A stretch of 64,000 bases of DNA from an uncultured Pelagibacteraceae bacterium (GTDB taxonomy: Bacteria; Pseudomonadota; Alphaproteobacteria; Pelagibacterales; Pelagibacteraceae), in assembly GCA_902552985.1 (NCBI GenBank), contig CACDII010000003.1, forward strand, positions 113,203 through 177,202. Direction: 5' to 3'. Made by a program: the position numbers and the translations under genes. A model generated the notes under the pieces. The model worked only from the letters and a program-made list of their open reading frames with translations. It made no database searches and was not told where the DNA came from. Positions 33,676 through 42,174 of this stretch are shown here, one piece after another (the first letter of the stretch is position 1; each line of letters starts with the position of its first letter).

Positions 33676-35619
33676 ATGAATAAAGTACTATCACAAGCAA
33701 TCAAGAAAGCTGTCTCTGAATATACCCCTAAAAACGTTGATACAAGTAAAGAAAAAAGATTAGATTTATTTTCGTTAACTAATGAAACTGAGCTTTTTCA
33801 GAACGAAAAAGGCATAACAATAAAAATTGATAGATCAAGAGATTCTAATTTAACAGATTTTGGTAAAGCTACTTTAAGCGATAGATATTTAGGAGCAAAC
33901 GAATCTTACCAAGACTTATTTGCAAGAGTCGCAAGTTACTATGCTGATAACAACTTGCATGCTCAAAGGATTTATAATTACATAAGTAATTTATGGTTTA
34001 TGCCAGCAACACCAGTACTTTCAAATGGAGGAACGAAAAGAGGCTTGCCTATATCTTGTTTTTTAAATGAAGCAGGAGACAGTTTAAATGGAATTTTAGA
34101 TCTGTGGAGTGAAAATGTTTGGCTTGCAGCAAGAGGGGGTGGAATAGGAAGTTACTGGGGAAATCTTAGATCTATAGGAGAAAAAATAGGAAGAGTAGGA
34201 AAAACTTCTGGAATAATTCCTTTTATTAAAGTTATGGACTCTTTAACAATGGCAATAAGCCAAGGATCTTTAAGAAGAGGGTCAGCAGCTTGTTATTTGC
34301 CAATTGATCATCCAGAGATAGAAGAGTTTATTGAAATGAGAAGACCAACAGGTGGAGATCCAAACCGAAAAGCATTAAATCTTCATCATGGAGTTCTAAT
34401 TTCTGACGCATTTATGAGAGCTGTAGAGCTTGATGAACAATGGGCGTTAAAAAGTCCTAAAGATGGAGCTGTTCAGGCGACTGTTTCAGCAAGAAATTTA
34501 TGGATTAGACTTTTAACAGCAAGAATAGAAACAGGGGAACCTTATATAATTTTTATTGATACGGTTAATAGACAAATTCCTCAACATCATAAGTTAGCAG
34601 GATTAAATGTTAAGACTTCAAACTTGTGCAGTGAAATCACTTTACCAACTGGAGTAGATAAAGATGGTAGAGATAGAACAGCAGTTTGCTGTCTTTCATC
34701 TTTGAATGTTGAAAAATATGATGAATGGAAAGATGATGAAAATTTTATTGGTGATGTAATGAGATTTTTAGATAACGTACTAACAGATTTTATCGAAACT
34801 GCTCCAGAACAATTTAGCGACGCTACTTATTCTGCATTAAAAGAGAGAAGTGTTGGGCTGGGTGTGATGGGACTGCATTCCTATTTTCAAAAGAAGATGA
34901 TGCCTTTAGAGTCTGTAATGAGCAAAACATGGAATAAAAAAATATTTAAACATATACAAAAAGATGTAGATAAAGCATCTAAAGATTTAGCTGAAGAAAG
35001 AGGACCATGTCCTGATGCAGCAGATTATGGGATAAATGAAAGATTTTCTAACAAAACTGCAATCGCTCCAACAGCATCAATATCAATAATTTGTGGAGGA
35101 ACATCACCTGGCGTTGAACCGATTGCTGCAAACAGTTATACACATAAAACTCTTTCAGGATCATTTAATGTAAGAAATAAATATTTAAAAGAAGTTTTAA
35201 AAAAATATGGAAAAGATAACGATGAAGTGTGGTCTAGCATAACAACAAACCAAGGATCAGTCTCTCATTTAGATTTTTTAACCAAAGATGAAAAAGATGT
35301 TTTTAAAACTGCATTTGAGTTAGATCAAAGATGGTTAGTGGAGCTAAGCGCAGACAGAACTCCCCATATATCTCAAGCTCAATCAATTAATTTATTTTTA
35401 CCTGCAGATGTGCATAAAAAAGATCTTCATCAAATTCATTTCCAAGCTTGGAAAAAAGGTCTTAAAAGCCTCTATTATTGCAGATCAAAATCAATTCAAA
35501 GAGCTGAAAATATTAATGATGCAAATTCAACAGATATCACAGCTAATGTGTATAATTCGGCAAATTCCGAACAAAATAGTGAAGAAAACAAATATGAGGA
35601 GTGTTTATCATGTCAGTAG
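33676..35619 (+). CDS. nrdA: Ribonucleoside-diphosphate reductase class Ia, alpha subunit
   Basis: The catalytic subunit reduces ribonucleoside diphosphates to deoxyribonucleotides. In 647 residues it has Cys128 and Cys338/339 for the active-site disulfide, the N-x-C-x-E radical site Asn316, Cys318 and Glu320 in TSNLCSEI, the Tyr pair in SLYYCRSK, and a C-terminal ECLSCQ shuttle for reduction by glutaredoxin or thioredoxin. The N-terminal ATP-cone is absent (compare about 760 residues in E. coli), so dATP activity inhibition through that cone is not expected. It overlaps nrdB by ten bases. Confidence 0.94.
   Translation: MNKVLSQAIKKAVSEYTPKNVDTSKEKRLDLFSLTNETELFQNEKGITIKIDRSRDSNLTDFGKATLSDRYLGANESYQDLFARVASYYADNNLHAQRIYNYISNLWFMPATPVLSNGGTKRGLPISCFLNEAGDSLNGILDLWSENVWLAARGGGIGSYWGNLRSIGEKIGRVGKTSGIIPFIKVMDSLTMAISQGSLRRGSAACYLPIDHPEIEEFIEMRRPTGGDPNRKALNLHHGVLISDAFMRAVELDEQWALKSPKDGAVQATVSARNLWIRLLTARIETGEPYIIFIDTVNRQIPQHHKLAGLNVKTSNLCSEITLPTGVDKDGRDRTAVCCLSSLNVEKYDEWKDDENFIGDVMRFLDNVLTDFIETAPEQFSDATYSALKERSVGLGVMGLHSYFQKKMMPLESVMSKTWNKKIFKHIQKDVDKASKDLAEERGPCPDAADYGINERFSNKTAIAPTASISIICGGTSPGVEPIAANSYTHKTLSGSFNVRNKYLKEVLKKYGKDNDEVWSSITTNQGSVSHLDFLTKDEKDVFKTAFELDQRWLVELSADRTPHISQAQSINLFLPADVHKKDLHQIHFQAWKKGLKSLYYCRSKSIQRAENINDANSTDITANVYNSANSEQNSEENKYEECLSCQ
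35596..35601 (+). promoter_or_regulatory. Ribosome binding site of nrdB inside nrdA
   Basis: GAGGAG lies eight bases before ATG 35610. It supports MSVAKE as the NrdB start rather than the GTG at 35601, which is part of the site itself. Confidence 0.7.
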
Positions 35620-36632
35620 CAAAAGAAATTAAAACAGAAAAAAAAGAACAAAAAAAGGGACTATTGTTAGAAAACCCTGTTTATAAGCCTTTTAGATATC
35701 CATGGTGTTATGATGCATGGTTAACTCAACAAAGAATTCATTGGTTGCCAGAAGAAGTACCACTTGGTGATGACGTTAGAGATTGGCAAAAAAATTTATC
35801 TCAAGCCGAAAAAAATTTACTTACTCAAATATTTAGATTTTTTACTCAGGCAGATGTTGAAGTTAACAATTGTTACTTGAGACATTATACAACAGTTTTT
35901 AAACCAACAGAAGTTTTAATGATGATGACAGCCTTTGCATCAATGGAGACAGTTCACATTGCAGCTTACTCACACTTATTGGATACTATTGGAATGCCTG
36001 AAACAGAATATTCTGCTTTTATGAAATATAAAGAAATGAAAGACAAATACGACTATATGCAAAATTTCAATGTAAATTCAAAAGAAGATATTGCAAAGAC
36101 AGTTGCTGTATTTAGTGCTTTTACAGAGGGTCTACAACTTTTTGCAAGTTTTGCAATTTTATTAAACTTCCCAAGATTTAATAAAATGAAAGGTATGGGC
36201 CAAATTGTTACTTGGTCGGTAAGAGATGAAACTTTGCATTGCAACTCTATGATTAGAATTTTTAAAGAATTCATAAAAGAAAATCCCGAAATTTGGACTC
36301 CAAAACTTAAAAAAGAAATTTATGAAGCATGCAGAACAATTATTGAGCACGAAGATGCATTTATAGATTTAGCTTTTCAAATGGGACCAATGAAAGGACT
36401 GACTGCTCAAGAGGTTAAAGATTATATTAGATTCATTGGCAACAGAAGATTATCTCAGCTTGGACTAGAACCAATCTATAAAGTAGAAAAAAATCCTCTA
36501 GGTTGGTTAGACACAATGTTAAATGCTGTTGAGCATATGAACTTTTTTGAAGGAAGAGCTACTGAGTATTCTAAAGCATCTACAAAAGGAAGTTGGGCCG
36601 AAGCTTTTAGTAATTTAGGTTCTAATCAATAA
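35610..36632 (+). CDS. nrdB: Ribonucleoside-diphosphate reductase class Ia, beta subunit
   Basis: The radical-generating ferritin-like subunit, 340 residues. Metal ligands are Asp82, Glu113, His116 (SMETVHIAAY), Glu173 (FTEGLQ), and Glu207 and His210 (RDETLH). Tyr120, four residues after His116, is the radical tyrosine, so this is an oxygen-dependent Fe or Mn enzyme rather than a Tyr-free type. It overlaps the last ten bases of nrdA and is translated from its own ribosome binding site. The convergent prpC gene ends eight bases away. Confidence 0.94.
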   Translation: MSVAKEIKTEKKEQKKGLLLENPVYKPFRYPWCYDAWLTQQRIHWLPEEVPLGDDVRDWQKNLSQAEKNLLTQIFRFFTQADVEVNNCYLRHYTTVFKPTEVLMMMTAFASMETVHIAAYSHLLDTIGMPETEYSAFMKYKEMKDKYDYMQNFNVNSKEDIAKTVAVFSAFTEGLQLFASFAILLNFPRFNKMKGMGQIVTWSVRDETLHCNSMIRIFKEFIKENPEIWTPKLKKEIYEACRTIIEHEDAFIDLAFQMGPMKGLTAQEVKDYIRFIGNRRLSQLGLEPIYKVEKNPLGWLDTMLNAVEHMNFFEGRATEYSKASTKGSWAEAFSNLGSNQ

Positions 36633-36640
36633 AAATTTTT

Positions 36641-37765
36641 TTATCTTTGATTTAACAACATCACTTTACGATGTGATGCACCACTATATTTAGAAAGAGG
36701 TCTAATAAGTTTATTTGCTGAGTGTTGTTCCATAATATGAGCCGACCAGCCAGTAATTCTTGAAATAACAAAAATAGGTGTAAAAAAATCTGTATCAAAC
36801 CCCATTAAATGATAAGTGGGTCCAGTTGGATAATCAACATTTGGGTGAATATTTTTTTTCTCTATCATTACATTTTTAACAATGTCATAAATTTTCATAA
36901 ATTTTTTATCTTTTTTTATAGAAGCAACTTTTTTGAAATATTTTTCCATAGTGGGGACTCTTGAGTCACCTTTTTTGTAAACTCTATGACCAAAACCCAT
37001 TATAACATCTTTGTTTTGAAGAGCTTTATTAATCCATTTAAAAGCTTTTTCAGGTTTTTTAATTTTATTCATCATATGCATAACTTCTTCATTAGCACCA
37101 CCATGCAAGGGTCCTTTTAAACTTGCTATCGCACCAGTTATAGCACCATGTATATCTGATAAACTACTTGTTATTGTTCTTGCAGTAAATGTTGAGACAT
37201 TAAAACTGTGTTCAGCATAAAGAATTAGCGAAACATCAAACGCTTTAACCATTTCCTTAGTTGGAATTTTTCCAAAGCACATGTAAAAAAAATTTTCAGA
37301 AAAAGATAAATTTCTTTTTGGAGATATTATTTTTTTGCCTTTTCTAGCTCTAAAAAAAGCGGCTATAGCAATTGGTGTTTTAGAAAATATTCGTATAGCT
37401 TTTCTCATATTAGCTTTCGGAGAATTATCTTTCGTTTCCTTATCTTCTAAAGCCATTAAACTTACTGCAGTTCTGACAACATCCATTGGATGAGCTTTTC
37501 TAGGCATTTTTCTAATATCACTTAAAATTTCCTTTGAAAGTTTTCTATTTAATCTTTCCTCTTTAACAAAATTTTTAAGTTGTTTTTTATTTGGTAGTTC
37601 GCCGTTTAAAACAAGATAAGCAACTTCTTCGAAATTACATTTTTCACATAAATCTTGAACCGCGTAACCTCTGTATGTAAGTGAGTTGATATCGGGCATC
37701 ACTTGAGAAACTGTTGTTTCATCAACCACTATTCCCAGTAGACCTTTTTTTACATCATCGCTCAT
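36641..37765 (-). CDS. prpC: 2-methylcitrate synthase (citrate synthase family)
   Basis: A 374-residue short-type citrate synthase. LYAEHSFNVSTFTART and LKGPLHGGANEEV carry the two catalytic histidines, GFGHRVYKKGDSR binds substrate, and the Asp lies in LMGFDTDFF. Being last in a prpD-prpB-prpC unit, it should condense propionyl-CoA with oxaloacetate to 2-methylcitrate; a main citrate synthase role is less likely but cannot be excluded, since such enzymes are often bifunctional. It overlaps the prpB stop as TAATG. Confidence 0.87.
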   Translation of the reverse strand: MSDDVKKGLLGIVVDETTVSQVMPDINSLTYRGYAVQDLCEKCNFEEVAYLVLNGELPNKKQLKNFVKEERLNRKLSKEILSDIRKMPRKAHPMDVVRTAVSLMALEDKETKDNSPKANMRKAIRIFSKTPIAIAAFFRARKGKKIISPKRNLSFSENFFYMCFGKIPTKEMVKAFDVSLILYAEHSFNVSTFTARTITSSLSDIHGAITGAIASLKGPLHGGANEEVMHMMNKIKKPEKAFKWINKALQNKDVIMGFGHRVYKKGDSRVPTMEKYFKKVASIKKDKKFMKIYDIVKNVMIEKKNIHPNVDYPTGPTYHLMGFDTDFFTPIFVISRITGWSAHIMEQHSANKLIRPLSKYSGASHRKVMLLNQR

Positions 37766-38661
37766 TATTCATGCCCATCTGTATCAAAGTTATAAATTTT
37801 TTCATCTAAACTGTTATATTTTTCATAATCAACAAGCTCGTATAATCTTTTGCGTGTTTGCATTTTATCTATTATATTATTTTGATGTCCACTTGCATAA
37901 ATGTCTCTTAATCCATCTTCAACATTTTTCATAGCTAATCGTTGCGTTGTGACTGGATATATAACTATATTATAACCAAATTTTTCTAGCTCTTTGTAAT
38001 TAAACAATTTGGATTTACCAAATTCTGTCATGTTCGCCAATAGGTAGCATGAAAGTTCTTTTCTAACTTTTTCAAAATCTTTTTCATCATGTAAAGCTTC
38101 AGGAAAAATTATTTCTGCTCCTGCATCAATATATGCTTTGCATCTTTCAATCATCTTATCAATGCCCTCAACACTTTTTGCATCTGATCTAGCTATAATC
38201 TTAAAGTTTTCATCTTTTTTTGCTGATATACATTCTTTAATTTTTTTAACCATTGCATCAGTGGAAATTAATTCTTTGTTATCAAGGTGTCCACATCGTT
38301 TTCTCTCAATTTGATCTTCTAAATGTACTGCTGAAATACCAAATTCTTCAAAAGTCTCGATTGTTTCTTTACAAGATTTAAAACCCGTATCAATATCAAC
38401 TATTGTTGGAAGGTTAGTAACTCTAGAAATTAAATAAGATCGTGTACTCACATCTTGCAGAGTCGTTAATCCTATATCTGGAAATCCTAAATCATTTGCC
38501 ATCACACCTCCCGAAACATAAACAGCGTCATATCCAATTTCTTCAATTAATTTTGCGGTAAGAGGATTGTAAGCACCAGGAACTCTTAAAATTTTATTAG
38601 ATTTTAATTTTTCAACTAAATCTTTTCTTTTTTGTTTAGAATCTTTTTTTACAAAGTGCAT
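37765..38661 (-). CDS. prpB: 2-methylisocitrate lyase
   Basis: PrpB splits 2-methylisocitrate into pyruvate and succinate. The 298-residue protein of the isocitrate lyase/PEP mutase family has RVPGAYNPLTAKL, VYVSGGVMA, VDIDTGF with the Mg-binding Asp, and the catalytic KRCGHL loop. It shares TAATG overlaps with prpD before and prpC behind, so the three genes are translated as one unit. Confidence 0.92.
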   Translation of the reverse strand: MHFVKKDSKQKRKDLVEKLKSNKILRVPGAYNPLTAKLIEEIGYDAVYVSGGVMANDLGFPDIGLTTLQDVSTRSYLISRVTNLPTIVDIDTGFKSCKETIETFEEFGISAVHLEDQIERKRCGHLDNKELISTDAMVKKIKECISAKKDENFKIIARSDAKSVEGIDKMIERCKAYIDAGAEIIFPEALHDEKDFEKVRKELSCYLLANMTEFGKSKLFNYKELEKFGYNIVIYPVTTQRLAMKNVEDGLRDIYASGHQNNIIDKMQTRKRLYELVDYEKYNSLDEKIYNFDTDGHE

Positions 38662-40163
38662 TAAAAAATTCCTTTTTTTAAATTTCTTTTTAATTTATTT
38701 TTTTTAACTTGAATATTTAATTTATCTAATTGCCCAGATCTTAATTTTTTTAGATTTTGAACATTTTTTAAAAATCTATTACATTCTTTTTTGTCTAAGA
38801 TTTTGTCGGTTAAATTTATAAATTTATTAATATAATTTTGTCTTTTAAAAGGACGTGAACCATATGGATGTGCATCGGCTCTATCTTGTTGTTCTTTTAT
38901 TTTTTTTCCATTTTTAAGTGTTATTATTACTTTTGCACCAAATGATTTTTTCATTGGGTTTGGATTATGATATTTTTTTGTCCATCTTTTATCTTCGTGA
39001 GTTTTAATTGATCTCCATATTTTTATAGTACTTTTTTTTTTAGCTCTAGATCTAGTATACGATTTTATGTGATGCCAATCACCGTCCTCTAACGCTACAG
39101 CAAAAATATACATTATAGAGTGATCCAAAGTTTCTCTACTGGCATTGGGATCCATTTTTTGAGGATCATTTGCTCCTGTACCAATAACATAATGAGTATG
39201 ATGGCTGGTGTAGATATCTATTTTTTTAATTTGGTTTAGATTTTGTACTCTCTTTTTTAATTTTTTAGCTAAATCAATTAATGCCTGAGATTGATACTCA
39301 GCTGAATATTCTTTAGTATAAGTTTCTAGAATTGCTTTTTTACTTTCACCTTTTTTTGGTAATGGAACTTTATATAAAGCTTTTTTTCCATCTAAAATTC
39401 TAGCTATAACACTATCTTCACCCTCATAAATTGGGCTTGGAGCTCCTTCGCCACGCATCACTCTATCAACAGCTTCTATTGCAAGTTTTCCTGCATGAGC
39501 TGGAGCATATGCCTTCCAACTTGAAATCTCACCTTTTCTTGATTGTCTTGTAGATATTGTTGTGTGTAGTGCTTGTTGTATAGCTTGATAAATTGTTTCT
39601 GTATTAAGATTTAACATAGTTCCTATTCCAGCTGCAACGCTTGGGCCGAGGTGAGCAATGTGATCTACTTTATGTTTATGCAAACAAATTCCTTTAACTA
39701 AATTAACCTGCACTTCATAAGCCGTGATAATTCCTTTTAAAAGATCCATGCCACTTTTTTTCTTTTGCTGAGCAACGCTTATTAGAGGAGGAATATTGTC
39801 TCCAGGATGACTGTAATCAGCAGCAAGAAAAGTGTCATGAAAATCTAACTCTCTAACAGCAGTACCATTTGACCAAGCAGCCCATTCACAATCAAATTTT
39901 AATTTATTGTTTACACCAAATAAAGTGGCACCATTTTTTCTAGAATGTTTTAAGGCCATCTCTCTAGAAGAAATTACTGATTTTCTATTAAGAGACGCGA
40001 TTGCAACTGATGCATTATCAATAATTCTGTTTATAACCATTTCAACAGCGTCTTTGTTTAATTTTGAATTATCACTTGCAATCTCAGCAATTTTCCAAGC
40101 CAATTGTTTTTTTTTTGGCAAATTAATTTTAGACGGGTAAACTTTTACTTTGTATAAAATCAA
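38661..40163 (-). CDS. prpD: 2-methylcitrate dehydratase
   Basis: PrpD dehydrates 2-methylcitrate. The 500-residue MmgE/PrpD-family protein has [53 protein letters not shown] and [15 protein letters not shown] blocks. It is the first gene of the prpDBC unit, which turns propionyl-CoA into pyruvate and succinate. The start is TTG at 40163, backed by an AAGGAG ribosome binding site. A methylcitrate-to-methylisocitrate aconitase is not encoded here and would be the housekeeping one. Confidence 0.92.
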   Translation of the reverse strand: MILYKVKVYPSKINLPKKKQLAWKIAEIASDNSKLNKDAVEMVINRIIDNASVAIASLNRKSVISSREMALKHSRKNGATLFGVNNKLKFDCEWAAWSNGTAVRELDFHDTFLAADYSHPGDNIPPLISVAQQKKKSGMDLLKGIITAYEVQVNLVKGICLHKHKVDHIAHLGPSVAAGIGTMLNLNTETIYQAIQQALHTTISTRQSRKGEISSWKAYAPAHAGKLAIEAVDRVMRGEGAPSPIYEGEDSVIARILDGKKALYKVPLPKKGESKKAILETYTKEYSAEYQSQALIDLAKKLKKRVQNLNQIKKIDIYTSHHTHYVIGTGANDPQKMDPNASRETLDHSIMYIFAVALEDGDWHHIKSYTRSRAKKKSTIKIWRSIKTHEDKRWTKKYHNPNPMKKSFGAKVIITLKNGKKIKEQQDRADAHPYGSRPFKRQNYINKFINLTDKILDKKECNRFLKNVQNLKKLRSGQLDKLNIQVKKNKLKRNLKKGIF

Positions 40164-40168
40164 AAAAG

Positions 40169-40174
40169 CTCCTT
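40169..40174 (-). promoter_or_regulatory. Ribosome binding site supporting a TTG start for prpD
   Basis: AAGGAG on the minus strand lies five bases before TTG 40163-40161. No in-frame ATG occurs near it, and the first conserved PrpD block would be damaged by a later start. Confidence 0.65.
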
Positions 40175-40199
40175 AAATTATTTTATAAGTAATAATAAA

Positions 40200-40802
40200 T
40201 TATTTCTCTATTACAATCAAAATGGCAGTAATTAAAAGTAAAAATGCTAAAAAATACTCAATTATTACTTTTATTTTATTATTCTTTACCAAGTTTTTAA
40301 TTGCTGATCCAAATGCAGCCCATGGAGATATTGATATAGGGCAAATAATTAAAGCTACAATCGCTATAAAAAAAATTGAAAAAACTAAATTTCCATCTTT
40401 AGGAAGAAATCCAGATGCAACCATACTCGAAATGGTCCATGCTTTTGGGTTAACAATTTGAAACAAAGCAGCTTCATGAAATTTTAAGGGTCTGGATTTA
40501 TCTTCTTTTATTTTGCTGAAAGATCCAATAATTTTATAACCAAGATAAAGCAAGTAAATAGCACATAGTATTTTTAAAATATTTTGTATTTGAGGAAATA
40601 TTTGAAAAATTTTTCCTAAACCCATACAAACTAGACTTAGCTGCAAAACATGGCCAATAGTAATACCTGTCATATGAGGTATTGTTTTATTAAAACCAAA
40701 TTTAAGACCAGAAGTAAGTACCATAGCGTTATTTGGGCCTGGCGTTACATACATGACAAAATAAAAACTCACTAAAGCAAAAATTAGATTTGGATCAAAC
40801 AT
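40200..40802 (-). CDS. LysE/RhtB family amino acid exporter
   Basis: A 200-residue protein with about six hydrophobic segments. The N-terminal YVTPGPNNAMVLTSGLKFG is the family signature PGP-N, and FQIVNPKAW (near 114-122) is the second conserved block. Members export amino acids such as lysine, threonine, homoserine or leucine; the substrate cannot be told. It overlaps the gph end by eight bases and is cotranscribed with it. Confidence 0.85.
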   Translation of the reverse strand: MFDPNLIFALVSFYFVMYVTPGPNNAMVLTSGLKFGFNKTIPHMTGITIGHVLQLSLVCMGLGKIFQIFPQIQNILKILCAIYLLYLGYKIIGSFSKIKEDKSRPLKFHEAALFQIVNPKAWTISSMVASGFLPKDGNLVFSIFFIAIVALIICPISISPWAAFGSAIKNLVKNNKIKVIIEYFLAFLLLITAILIVIEK

Positions 40803-41484
40803 TTAAAAATTTATTAATTATTTTTTCTATACCTATAAAATCTTTAATTAAAAAATCGTGATGTATTTGCTCAACTTTTTTATCAGTATATCCATTTTCT
40901 AAGAGTATCATTGGTATACCAGCTGATTTTGCTGCGTCAGCATCATTTTCGCTGTCGCCAATCATCAAACTTTTTTTAACATTTCCGTTCATTATCTCTA
41001 TAGTGTTGGTTAAGTGTCTAGGATCTGGCTTGTAATACTCAAAAGTATTTCTACCAGCAACATATTCGAAGAAATTATATATTTTTATTTTTTTTAACAA
41101 ATCTACTGCTAGATGTTCTTGTTTATTTGTGCAAACAGCCATTGAAATATTATTTTTTTTTGCCCAAGTGAGAAATTCGTACACTCCATTTATTAGTTTG
41201 CTGTCTTTAATTATATTTTTTCCATAAAAATCTAAAAATTCTTTAATCATTTCATCTTTAATTTTTGGATCAGTTATTTTGGACATTTCTTTTTTTGCAC
41301 TACCCCATAGAGATCTACCAATCATTACCGCTGCACCTTTACCAACAAGATTTCTTATTTCATTTATGCTTTTTGAGCTGTATCCAAATTTATTCATTAC
41401 ATGATTATGGGCAGCCATTAAATCTGGTGCCGTGTCTACAAGAGTTCCATCAAGATCGAATAGAATTGTTAATTTTTGAGTCAT
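40795..41484 (-). CDS. gph: Phosphoglycolate phosphatase-like HAD hydrolase
   Basis: A 229-residue HAD phosphatase. ILFDLDGTLVDTAPDL holds the nucleophile and acid Asp pair, VCTNKQEH is motif II, YKPDPRHL motif III and MIGDSENDADAAKSAG motif IV, all matching Gph. It hydrolyses 2-phosphoglycolate from DNA repair or oxygenation side reactions. The longest frame starts with TTG at 41508, but ATG 41484 begins directly before the motif as usual. It could in principle act on other phosphates, including phosphoserine. Confidence 0.83.
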   Translation of the reverse strand: MTQKLTILFDLDGTLVDTAPDLMAAHNHVMNKFGYSSKSINEIRNLVGKGAAVMIGRSLWGSAKKEMSKITDPKIKDEMIKEFLDFYGKNIIKDSKLINGVYEFLTWAKKNNISMAVCTNKQEHLAVDLLKKIKIYNFFEYVAGRNTFEYYKPDPRHLTNTIEIMNGNVKKSLMIGDSENDADAAKSAGIPMILLENGYTDKKVEQIHHDFLIKDFIGIEKIINKFLNV

Positions 41485-41553
41485 TTTAAAAGTATTTTTA
41501 AGAAACAATTTGTGAATTAATATATCCTATCACTTAATGTAAATATTTTTCAA

Positions 41554-42174
41554 ATGAAACAAATAAATTCACAAAAGATTCAAAATAAGCTTAGAAATAA
41601 ATTTATAAAATCTGGAGTTAAAATGGAAGGTCCAGAAACAATTTTTTTTTCATTTGATACAAAAATTGGAAAAAACGTAACAATTGCACCCTATGTAGTC
41701 ATAGGACCAAAGGTTAAAATAGGCAACAATGTAAAAATTAATTCATTTTCACATTTAGAAAACTGTAAAGTTGAAAACAAAGTTGAGATTGGCCCATACG
41801 CAAGAATAAGACCAAAAACTATTTTAAAAGAAAATTCGAAAGTTGGTAATTTTGTAGAAGTAAAAAAAAGTATAATTGGCAAAAAGACTAAAATAAATCA
41901 TTTAGCTTATGTTGGAGATAGTAACTTAGGCAAATCTGTTAATATTGGAGCAGGGACAATTACTTGTAATTACGACGGTATTAAGAAGAGCAAAACTAAA
42001 ATTAAAGACAATGTATTTATTGGATCTAATTCATCACTGGTTGCTCCAATTACAATTGAAAAAGATAGTATAGTTGGAGCTGGCTCGGTAATAACAAGAA
42101 ACGTAAATAAAAAATCTTTAGCGATAACTCGACCTCCTCAAATAGAAATAAAAAACTATAAAAAAAAAAAATAA
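41554..42174 (+). CDS. Glucosamine-1-phosphate N-acetyltransferase, GlmU C-terminal half only
   Basis: A 206-residue left-handed beta-helix protein matching the C-terminal acetyltransferase half of GlmU: IGPYARIRP, VGNFVEVKKSIIG, NHLAYVGD with the catalytic His, VNIGAGTITCNYDG, VFIGSNSSLVAPITI and a final Lys-rich tail. The N-terminal uridylyltransferase domain of about 230 residues, with its LAAGxGTRM signature, is absent; the protein begins at a proper ATG after a gph-divergent spacer. It should acetylate glucosamine-1-phosphate. Its stop overlaps the glmS start (TAATG), so the two are made together. Confidence 0.85.
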   Translation: MKQINSQKIQNKLRNKFIKSGVKMEGPETIFFSFDTKIGKNVTIAPYVVIGPKVKIGNNVKINSFSHLENCKVENKVEIGPYARIRPKTILKENSKVGNFVEVKKSIIGKKTKINHLAYVGDSNLGKSVNIGAGTITCNYDGIKKSKTKIKDNVFIGSNSSLVAPITIEKDSIVGAGSVITRNVNKKSLAITRPPQIEIKNYKKKK

